NCBI RefSeq assembly: GCF_040807025.1
Contig: NC_090982.1
Coordinates: forward strand, 77,851,931 to 77,915,930
Length of the DNA: 64,000 bases
DNA from: Struthio camelus
Taxonomy: Eukaryota > Chordata > Aves > Struthioniformes > Struthionidae
Direction: 5' to 3'
In this document: positions 35,989 to 45,800 of the stretch, piece after piece
Numbering within the stretch: the first letter of the stretch is position 1
Layout of the letters: every line of letters starts with the position of its first letter
Program-made: the position numbers and the translations under genes
Notes under the pieces: model-generated
What the model was told of the DNA's origin: nothing
The model's database searches: none
What the model saw: the letters and a program-made list of their open reading frames with translations, nothing else

Positions 35989-38826
35989 AGAGCGGGCTGC
36001 GGATCCGAATACAGCAGTGGCTAAGAATTGCTTGTGCTGTGCCTGCCTCTCTGTGTATTTGATCTCTCGACTTCCAGCGGGGACTGAATTCCTGTGCTGG
36101 ATTCTGGGCTCAGCTCTTGTGAAAGGATCCAATTATTTCAGAGCTTTGAGCATCTCCATTTGCTGCCCATATTTGCAGTGCCCGGGTCTGCGCTGGCTGG
36201 AATTCCGAGTGATTAACGTGACTGTGACATCCCTCCTAGGGGTGTTATCTTTGCTTGCTGTCCCCCACCGCCCCCCTCTTCCTCCTCCAGCAGCGAGCGA
36301 GCGAGACAGGCAGGCAGAGACAAAGGTCTGTCCTCAACCTGGGCTGTCCTCCCCGTGAGCGGCTGCTGCATGGGATTTCCCCCTCTGCGTGCTGCAGGTT
36401 TCGTGGGCTCCTGATTAACGTTGGAGCCGGGAGGCTGTATCGCTGAGGTTTGAGCCTGCTGGGCTGGGTGGGCAGGGGGTGCTGCCGGCTTTGGAGAGCT
36501 GGCTGATTGTCCTGCTGGATTTTAAGCTGCTTTTCATTCTTTGACTGTGCTTTTTCTGGGGAGAGGGGCAGCTGTGCATGGGGGGGAGGTTAGCATGGGG
36601 GGGGGGGTGTGGGAGGGTTGGACATGGGGGAAGAAAGCTGTACACAGGTGGCTGTTGTATAGTGGGGTCTGCCTGCAGACCCTGCAAGCCCCCCTTCCCA
36701 GCCGCAGGCTATTGTCAGCGTCTCTGTTTGCATGCGACGCACCGAGGCAAGGTGTGCGGAGGTTATCTGCGTGGGGTGTCAGAGCAGGGGGTGAGCCGCC
36801 AGGCCAGCAGCTCTGAGCTGCCGGGAGAGATTTCATTGTGTTATCGCAGGTTGGCTGAGTGGAAGGGCTCAGTCCCCACGTAGCCCCCTATGGCACCTTG
36901 TGCGTGGGCCTGGGGCTGGGAAGGCACCGTGCACCTCCGGGCAGACCTCAGCCCTCAGGGAGGCCAGGGAGCTAATGGGGTGTCTGGTCACTCAGGAGCC
37001 TGCTGGAGCCACAGCGAGGCTCCTTGCAGGGAGCCTGCTCTGTGCTCGGGGCTTCTGCACCCTGCTTTGGTGCACCGGGACGGTGTCCCCTCTTGCGGGC
37101 TGGGAGGAAGGGCAGCAGCAGCAGCACCTCCCTGACACGGGTGCTGCCAGGCAGAGGAATGTGTAGGGTTTGTCTCTGTCTAAGCTGCCCTTGAGGGTTT
37201 CTAGGAGCTTGCAGCTTCTAACATGGGCACTCCCTCTTGCCCCATGCTTCCCTTCTGGGCTTGGGCTTCCTCCCTGTTATCTGCACAGGGGCCAGCACTG
37301 AGCAAGGCTCTGCAGCTGCATAAATCTGGTACAGCAGGAGGCTTCCTTCTGAGGAGCCCCTGAGAGCAGTACTTGTCCCTGCAGTGGAGCAGGGATGCTC
37401 CCTCTCTGCATCATCTTTTTCTTTCCCCTCTCCCTTGTTTCCACCAAGTGTGGGCTTCTTCCTCCCTGACCCAAATACCAGGGGAGAGCCAGAGCCGTGT
37501 CTACTCCTTTCATCTCTCCCTCCAGGTACAGTTTGCTGCTGGAGCATCTCCCTCACTGGTTTCTCCACAGGAGTCCCACCTCTCCCATGGATAGTGCTAT
37601 AAGTGGTTTCCGTCTCTCTGCTGACTACGGTACATTTGGTCTTGCAGGCCGTGGAGAAACCGCTCTGATGGCAACATTGCTGTTGGTGCTGCCATCCTCC
37701 AGCAATGTGACGGAAACTTTCTGCCTGCTTCTCAAGCTCAGCTCTTAGCCTGTGCCAAGGAGCTCATGGTTTTACACTTCCACTGGTTAGATTTCCCCTA
37801 TTAAGTCTTTTTCTTGGGTTCAGACAGGATTGATGGAGCCGTGAGGTATCTTCCAAGCAGTCACAGTTTCCAGCAGTTTCTGTTGCCTCTTCTCTTGCCT
37901 TGTGCTCTGCTTGTACTGAGGCCGATCCCTTGCCTTCTTGTAAGGCCGCTCTCACTGCCGCTCTCTTTCCTTGCTCTGTGGTTCTTGCTTCACCCTGCAG
38001 GGAGGCTGGGAAGTTTTGGTCTCCTAAGCCCTTCCCAGGAGAGGGAGCAGGAGGGAGGCAGGCAGGGAAGGTCTGTTCAGGGATTCCTTCTCTGTGGTCT
38101 GAATGATGCGAGGCCGCTCTCGGCCTTGCTGGCCCCTCTGCGTGGCTGTCTGCCGCAGGCAGCAGGGCTCAGACCACAGTCTTCTGTCCCTTGGCCATGT
38201 GTCCGCTGACTTGCTGGTCTCTTTGGGAGACCTGTGTGGATTCCCACTGTGTGAGCTTGGCCCCTTTGGGCACAGCATTCCCTTTCCTCCTTGCGCCGGT
38301 GTCACACTGGTAACCCTGCTGGGCTCCCCTTTCCAAAGACTCTGCCTGTCCTGTCCCTTGGCATGGTGCAATACAGTTAAAATGGCAACAGATCCTTTTA
38401 CAGCTCAGAGGCTTTGGCTGCAGCCTGACGTACAGTACAGCTGCTGCATCGCCCAGCTGGGAACCCTTCCTCACCTGCCATCCTGCTCTCGTGCCGCCAG
38501 ATTGAGGCCACGGTCTGTTTATTGTGTCCCCCCGATGTGCTAATAGGAATGAAGCCAACAGGTAATCCAGGTCTGTGACCCTCAGTCCTGGCTGTACCAT
38601 CCTGCATCAGATGCTGGATGGGTCGGGGTCTGGTGGCTCAGTGTCACCAAGGCAGTGAAATGCAGTGTCTGTGCCCCAGCACCTGGGACGTGCTCCCTCC
38701 CTGCTGGTCCTCAGGCACTGAGAGTGTCCTGGCTGTTGAAGCCTAGTGCCCTTTCTCCAAGCTTGGCCAGGTGAGATGCAGAGAGGAAAGCTGCGTCCGA
38801 CATAGCTGTGGAGCCAGGTGCTAGGA

Positions 38827-38935
38827 GACCTTGGAGAAGTGGGGATGTGACCCTTGTGGCACTGCAGTGCCATAGAAGGGGACCTTGGAGATAGTGGGGA
38901 TGTGACCCTTGTGGCACTGCAGTGCCATAGAAGGG
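38827..38935 (+). repeat. Direct tandem duplication, about 54-55 bp, two copies
   Basis: The unit starting 'gaccttggagaagtggggat' at 38827 is repeated from 38881 with one inserted base ('gagatagtgg' for 'gagaagtgg'). Both copies share 'gtgacccttgtggcactgca' and end 'gccatagaagggga'. Near identity of the copies implies a recent duplication. Confidence 0.9.
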
Positions 38936-40563
38936 GATTCCACCTTCCTGATCACAGCGCTCCCTATCCTAGGCTGCCTGGCAGACCTCCAAGGGGATGT
39001 GCAAGGAGGTCCCTCCCACGGTGTATTTGTAGACAGAGGGAACCCTTTCAGGCTAGCGCTGGCCTTACCTGGTGACTGGCATTGAAATCTCAGCTGGGAC
39101 AGGTTTGTGGTGTCAGCGTGTCAGCCTCACCTGATGGACCTGTTCTCCTGAAACGCAGCTGCCTCTGGGGAGCAAATGGCTCAGCCCACCAGCACAAGGA
39201 CCTGGGAAGGGATGTGACCACAGAGGAACGCGAGAAAGAGAAAGAAATGACGCAGGTTGAAACTGCAGATTTGTCCCAGCATGGAGACATGCAGGAAGGA
39301 TGTGGCTTTCTCCAGCCATGCCATGCTGACTCTTTTGCTGCCAGCTGCTGACTTTGCTTCCCAGCGGTCGATTGTGCCCTGCAGGTTGTGGTACGAATCT
39401 CCCCCGGGGGTGGAAGAGGGAAGCAGCTACCTGGTGTAAGAGTTCTCCACCTTCCAGACAGGCAGAGCACAGTGAGTTAGCACCTCCACGTCCTCCCACG
39501 GTCCACAATTGTGGGTGTTCACCTGCTCTCCTGTGTGCCTTCATGCAGGCCCAGTGCAGGGTGCCAGGAGGAGCTGTCTTTACAAAGCCTCAAGGAGCTT
39601 GAGGCTTGAGATCGGACATTTGATGTGCCATGCTGTGGATTTGCCCTGCGGTGAGCGCTTCCAGGGAGCCAGCATATTGCTTCTGTGTCCTGGCTGATCC
39701 CTGGCGATGCTCTTCCTTTGGTACTGCTGGCAGTGGCTCTCGGGCTGACCTGCTCTCGGGGACTGGCTGCAAGTGCCTATTAATTACAGATGCCGTTGGG
39801 AATATAATGAAAGGCCAGGCCATTTCCTGGGGCAGCCAAGGTCAGCCCTGGTGCTGCAGTGAGCACTGCAAGAGACCTGCTGACACTAGGACTCCAACTG
39901 GAAAGATTTTGGGTTGCAGAATTTGCCATACTAAGGTGCCAGAATAGGGGGGCACTTGGGTGTTCGATGTTTCCAAGTATCCCTTCAGGGATTTTGTTCA
40001 TCTGCCTGGCCCTGCTGTTTCCAGTCCGGCCCTATGCAGCGGGGATTCTGGCTGGGTTGGGAAGTGGGGTGTGAACTTCTCTTATCTGGGTACTGATCTG
40101 CACCCTGCCTGGGGGGCAGTTGCTCAGGGAGACACAGGTTCTGTTGGGCCCCATGCTTCATGGAGGGATGATCTGACAGGGTGGCAAGAGATGGGCTTCG
40201 CACCCAGCCTAACCGGAGCCTGATGCATTGCGGAGAGTTAGGCGAGGCGATATAGGCCTAAGCTATGCCGCCTTTGGGATGGTGCTTTCGGTCAGGATGG
40301 CCAGCCAGCCAGGCAGCGACTTCCCTCTGGACAGCTGCTGCAGTGGACCCCCAGGCAAGGGCTGCACGGGGGGAGAGGTGGGGAGTGTGTGGGCCCTAAG
40401 GACGGGCAGCGCTGCCTCCTTTTGCCCCTGGGGCAACAAGGCTCATGGGCTGCCCCATGATGGAGGGGCTAAGGGAAGAGATTCCCAAGGGCTTCTGCCT
40501 GCTGTGAAGGTGTCATGTCGTAGGCTGCTGCCCAGGCTGACTCTCGTCCTTGCCCTCCCCCAG

Positions 40564-40676
40564 GCATCAAAGGTACGGTGTTGGTGGATTATGACCGCAG
40601 GGAAGCCGTGGCTGTGCCCAGGAAGCTGCGTTGCATCCGCAGATCTCCTTCGTACATCAAGGGCACCTTTGAGCAG
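40564..40676 (+). other. Orphan coding-like exon A, gene unknown
   Basis: A good acceptor ('gtccttgccctcccccag|') precedes the segment and a consensus donor ('gagcag|gtgagt') follows it. One frame is open across all 113 bases after two leading bases. It gives 37 codons beginning IKGTVLVDYD, continuing through VPRKLRCIRRSPSYIKG and ending TFEQ. Amino-acid content (charged, few prolines, no low complexity) and codon choice look like real protein, unlike the chance frames around it. I do not recognise the family. It ends at a codon boundary, which fits exon B. It could also be a 5' UTR exon of ATOSB, since it cannot be joined in frame to the ATOSB start exon. Confidence 0.4.
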
Positions 40677-41266
40677 GTGAGTGCTGTGCACGTGAAAGGA
40701 CTGCTGTCTTTGCTCTGGGGGAAGCTGGTGGGGGGCCATCACAGCTCAGGGCTGTCAAGCTCCCTGTTTCTACCTTCCTGCCAGACATCGCTTATTAGAG
40801 GAAGGAAATTGCAAGCTCTTCTCCTTGTCTGTAGGGCCAGAAAGTGACGTGTGCTGTGGGTGAAAGGGATGGGAGGTGGACATGAGACCAGTGGCCTGGG
40901 GAGTCTGATGATTCGCAGCATCTTGGAAAGCAAGCCATGAAATGGTCACCAAAATAAGTAGGAATCTGTCCAAATGCACAGGTTTTCATGAAGGTAAGCA
41001 AGTAAAAGAGGTATAAAATACAGGAAAGATGAGAATTCACAGCTTAGCTTGAAGTATTTGTGGTTTAAATGGAAATCATGGACCATACTGCCCAAGAGGG
41101 CCTGTAGATGTGTATGGCCTTTGGATTTGGGAGGCTGAAAGTCTGAACACGAATACTGCCTTCTCTGCCTGTGTGACACCACAGGCAGGTGGCACCCTCC
41201 TGCTCTTCTGTCGGTGAGCTCCTGAATTATTCCCGCCCTGCATCTTCCCCTCTCCTTCCCCGTCAG

Positions 41267-41468
41267 AGCTGCTGTGGAGACCGAAGAGCTGGAGAGGACA
41301 GCGCAGAGGTTCGAAGGCACACCGTGATGGTGGGAGCCATTCCACGGCAGCCACGCCGCTTCTGGGGGGTGCCCGGCTGGCAGGTGTCTTCAGCTAGTTG
41401 TGCCAACGACTATCCACTGCAGGACGGGGAGCCTAATCTGGAGCCGTGTGGGGTTCTGCTGCAGAGGG
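41267..41468 (+). other. Orphan coding-like exon B, gene unknown
   Basis: It is bounded by a pyrimidine-rich acceptor ('ctctccttccccgtcag|') and a donor ('gaggg|gtgagtg'). It begins at a codon boundary, which is the phase exon A ends in, and is open for 67 codons. These include HTVMVGAIPRQPRRFWGVPG and NDYPLQDGEPNLEPCGVLL. It ends with one leftover base. Joining it to the exon that starts at 42668 meets a stop after eight codons, so it is not an N-terminal extension of ATOSB by that route. No family is recognised. It is either part of an unknown small gene or a 5' UTR exon that happens to be open. Confidence 0.35.
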
Positions 41469-42667
41469 GTGAGTGTGGGAGGCAGCCAGGACAGGCTACA
41501 GAGTGGCAGGTTGCACCTTTCATCGCTCCTCCTAAACAACATCCCTGGGCCCGACTGCCTTGACCTAGCACCCTCCCATCCCCATCACAATGTGGGGCAA
41601 AATACCGCTCGCAGCCTCAGTTCCCAGATGACCTTGACCCAATTGAGGAATCGTTTTCCCTATTGCATACCTGCCCCAAGCCTTTGGAGCCACGGGAGCA
41701 GACAGAGCTATGGGGACAGGCTGATGGCGGCAGGGCTGCCAAACCAGGGCTGCTTGTCAGGCTCCGGAGCTCCTCAGCCCGGCAGTTACTTTTCGGCAAA
41801 GATCCCATCTCCTGAGGTCTTGTGACCGTTCCGGTATTTATCGTGGCAGACACAGCTCCTGGCTAGGACTCTGATGGCTCCGAAATTGGACTTAAAATCA
41901 AAATTGAGACCCCATGTAGCGCAGAGTAGGCCAAACCCTCAAGGTAGGTGGGAATGAGTGATGTGGATGGGTTGTGCAGGAGCCCATGGTGGGCTCTGCT
42001 CCTTCAACTCCCTGATTGTAGGTTAGGATAGGCTGGAGGCATTGTTAACCTGCAGCCCCCAGAACCACCCACCTGCAAATTCAGGTATTTGAGGTCTCTG
42101 TTTCAAGCCAGCTCAGAGAAGGGCTAACTGCAATGTTAGATCAGGTTCCCTCAGGCTGCACAGCCTGATTTCTGGCCCCACTGTGGGTTTGAAAGCGTAG
42201 GGAGCCAGCCCTGCCTTGTTCAGTGCATGCGGCTGGGCAAGGTTTCCTTGGCAAGCGCTTGGAGATCTTGTTGCTCTTGCCCAAAGGGGTGATTACAATC
42301 CTGAGCCCCTGGGTCTGGTCTGACCCGCCTGATTCCTGCGCTCCAGAACAGCGCAAGCACGTCAAGTCCCTTGCAGGCCCCTCTTCTCCCCGCTTGTTCA
42401 GGCTTGTCCTCAGTAGCCTCCAGCCCGGCTGGAGACTCCTTTTTGTGCCCAGGCCAGGAAGAAAGTGCTGATCCTGCAGATGGGTGATGCCACGGGGTTC
42501 CCTAGAGAGCCACACCAAGCTGGTTCCTCTTCCCGTCCCCAGAGAGGGAGGTCTGAGCAGGGCTGTATGCGGAGCCACCCGGGTCCCAGTACGTCCCCTG
42601 CTACTGAAAGGCTGGCTGAGGATCAGGATCCTGGGCTGATCTCCTTCCTCTTGCTCTGTCCTTCCAG

Positions 42668-42848
42668 ATGCTGCGCTGCAGCGCACTCCATAACAGAGGG
42701 CTCACCCGGACGTCCTGAGCAAGGGGGGTCCAGCTCCCACCTGCTGCCCTCACACAGTGACCCTGTGGCACTTTACTGTCCCTTCCCTGCTGCTGTATGG
42801 GGCTGTTTTGACTCTGGCTCCACTTGGGGTCCAGCCAAGTAAGGCTCC
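42668..42848 (+). other. ATOSB: ATOSB 5' UTR part of the start exon, with a short upstream ORF
   Basis: A strong acceptor with a long pyrimidine tract ends at 42667 ('ttgctctgtccttccag|'). The first three bases of the proposed exon are an ATG that opens a 16-codon upstream frame (42668-42718, MLRCSALHNRGLTRTS, stop). An in-frame TAA at 42840-42842 sits just before the main start at 42849, which fixes the main ATG as the first possible in-frame start. The context of the main ATG is weak (T at -3, C at +4). The uORF could therefore lower ATOSB translation, if this acceptor is the one used. Confidence 0.5.
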
Positions 42849-45800
42849 ATGCGGCACATCCACACGGAGGCGTCCCTGCCCCCAGAGCGCAGCACGGACT
42901 CTGGCCTGTCCCGGCCAGGTGGAGAGGCAGCCTTAGAGCCTTCCTCACAACGCTGCACTCGCCGCGGCATCCTCATGGGCTACAACGAGACAGAGATCAA
43001 GCGCCAGAAGGTTTACCAGGTCTCTATCTTCTCCCATCTCTCCAGCTCTTCCGAGAGCACAGAGCAGCGGACAGGCAGCCGACCAGCTGTGAAGAGGGGG
43101 TACCCCGAGCAGCGAACTCCAGAGGGGGCACGCGATCCCAAACGAACTCACTGGGGTGGCGGGGGGGCAGACGGCAAATGGGACGGGGGTCCCGGGCACG
43201 GTTCCCTGGACGATGACGATGCCTTCGAGGATGGTCTGCTGGTGGAGGAGCTATCCCTGTGCGGCTCTGCGCAGCACTTCTCCCACAGCGGGCTGCGGGT
43301 GGTGGAGCACCGATGTGAGGGCAGCCCAAGCCACAGTCCCAAGGCTAGCAGAGAAGACAGGTCGCAGGATGCCTCATCCTCCCGGCCACAGCACATTGCT
43401 TGCAGTACTTTGCACACAAGAGACCATTGCCCTGTCCCACCAGGGGATCAGCCTGAAGACTATGGGGAGAGGGCAAGTGGCCACAACGTACTTGAACTTG
43501 ATTTGCACAATATTGCACAAATGCCCCGGGCAGACTCTGGGAAGAGAGAGAAGCCGAGGGACGGCCCTGCTCATAGCAGCCAGGCTGGCAGAGAAGGGGA
43601 ATGGCCAGTGATGGCCAACGGGTGCAAGGAGCCCCCAGCTCCTCAGACAGCACTCAGCCCCGAGCCCAGCAGCCTGAGCTCCTTGGAGAAGACACCCTGT
43701 GGGAGCAGTCGGCTCAGCGGGAGCAGCTGCCCAGCCAAACGGAAGCTGCTGCCTGCTGGAGAGGTTGCAGCTGACTCCTGCTCTGAGGACGAGAGCCTGT
43801 CCCCACCAGCGAGGAAGAAGAGGGCCCCGCCATGTCATCCAGTGCCCACGGCCTGCCGCAGCACTGATGCCAAGGGGGCTCCTTTCTGGAATCACCTGCT
43901 TCCAGCAGCCAAGGTGAGCATCAGTTGTTGAGGGGTGGGAAGAGGCAAGGAACAGCCTAGGGACATCCAGAGTCCAGGGCTGTGCTTGTGGGCACGTGGC
44001 CCCCAGTGGCACAGCGCCCTGTCCTGTCCCAGTGCCATAGCCCTGGTTCAAACAGGGCAGTGGCTGCTGGCCAGCCCTGAGGAACAGTCTGCAGGGTGTC
44101 ACTGGCTACAGACCTGCTGTGATCACTGGATTAGCCCCTTGCAACCAGCTCTCTGGCATGCTGAGAGCCTCACTTGGGGAGGACGCTACCCCCCCCCCAC
44201 CCCCGCCAGTGACAGCGGGAGTTGGAGACACAGTACAGGGGCTGTTGGCTGCGGCCGAGTCAGTGTCTGACAGCTTTGTGTCAAGCCGTCAGGCTTAGCA
44301 TGAGCAGCTGTCCTCTGTGTGCCTAGGGAGGAGGAAGGCAGAGGGATGGGGACTGCTTCGGCCCCTGTCCATGACATCCCTCGTGGTGCTGGGCCTGCTG
44401 GGTGAGGATTTGGTGGCATGGATCAGGGCTGGACAGCTCTGGCCAGGGAATGGGAGCCCTGGTGCTGTGTGCCGAGATGCTGCTAGCTCCTCTGCGGTAC
44501 TGGCGAGCCTGTTGTGTGTCCCCAGCGTGCCACGAGCCCTCAGAAATGGAGCAGAGCTCTGGGGTTTGCAACCACCCTGGTAGCTCAGGAGCAGCCTGCA
44601 ATTCCATCCTGTTTGCCAGCTGCTCCTGACCAGATCCCTGCTCCCACCATATCCTGCTGGCCAAGGTCACAGCAGGTTCATGCCGGAGCCAGCACGCTCC
44701 TGTCCTTCTGTGGGACATCCCAAGGTGCGGGGACTGACAGGGACAGACAGCAGAGATGCATTGTTTTAGGGCCAGGCAGTGCCATCAGCATGGCACAGCT
44801 CTTTCCCTGCCCATGTACCCTTTTGGGTGACTGTCCCTCAGCCTGGCTGTCCCCAGTGCTGCCGTCCCTCCGGCAGCTTCCCTCGAGCCTCCAGCTCAGT
44901 CATGCCAGCTGGCTCTGTCATCGCTTTGTGTTGTGCAGCCCTTTATGTGGCTTCCAGAAAGGAAAATCCCTGAAAAGGGGACTCCCTGTAAAAGGAGGCA
45001 GCAGGGTGGCCCTAGCTTTAGCACCCACTACTACTGTTCTAGGGACCTGGCGCTGGGCAGGGGTGGGCAAGCAGGACCCTTTGCTCAGCAGCATTGCCAT
45101 GGGCTTTGCATGAATCACCTGGGACTGAAGTTTGACCTGGACTGGCCGGGGAGCTTTGTGGTATGTGGTACCGTTCCCTGGGATGTGCAAGGGGGTGTTT
45201 GTGCCTGGGTCTTTCTGTCTGCAGTGGTCTTTGGCAGTGCACGGGCAGCGCGGCCTCCTTTCCTGCTGCCTGTTGTGGGGTAGCAGGGCAGGGGGTGATG
45301 ATATTTCCTGGGGGTGCGCAGCCCCTGATTGCTGCCCTAACATGGCTCTTGGTCTTGCATCCCCCCAGAGCTCTGCAGATTGCACTACAGTCGGGAGAAG
45401 GCTGAAGAGCGGGCTGCGCCTCAAATCGTGAGTGTCCCAGCAGCCATGAAGCCCTGCTGGCCTTGGAGCAGGGCCTCGGGCACAGCAGTGCGGGCTCTGG
45501 GTGCACGGCACTCCCAGCACCCTGCAGCCACGTGGGAGGGTCAGGGTTGGGGTAATCCCAGTCCTTTTCCTGCCCCAGATGTTTCCCCTCCAGAAGATCC
45601 TGGGCTGTGGGGTGGAGGCGGGTTTCTGCTGCACTTCATGGGGTGGGAAAATCTGTTCAACCTCCATTAGAGAGATGGATGGGGGGCCCAGAGAGAAGGA
45701 CAGGGCTCCTTTCTGCCAGGTAAGGGCCCATACCTTGGAGGACACAGGGGGAGCACAGGGCTTCCTGCTCTCCGGTTTGGCATTGATGCTCTCTCTTCTC

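Larger units (their letters stand above)
33700..40560. other. Gene-free stretch upstream of ATOSB, possibly including an alternative promoter
   Basis: No coding exon is recognised. It contains a SINE-like tail at 34597-34650, a (GT)10 run at 35621-35640, a 21-G tract at 35968-35988 and a 54-55 bp tandem duplication at 38827-38935. The part from 35.85 to 36.35 kb is locally CpG-containing ('ctcagctcggctctgctcgg', 'gccggcgctcctgc', 'gcgagcgagcgagac'). It might be a 5' UTR or an alternative ATOSB promoter, but no splice structure confirms this. Confidence 0.4.

Noticed and set aside
1-42000. UNC13B coding exons expected from human synteny
   Set aside because: I searched for the N-terminal C2-domain start on the minus strand and found no matching frame. 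The gene probably begins further left, or its first exon was missed by eye.
40564-43913. Joining the two orphan exons to ATOSB as an N-terminal extension
   Set aside because: From exon B (phase 1) into 42668 the frame stops after eight codons. From exon A directly into 42668 it stops after 16 codons. An in-frame TAA at 42840-42842 blocks any extension of the ATOSB frame.
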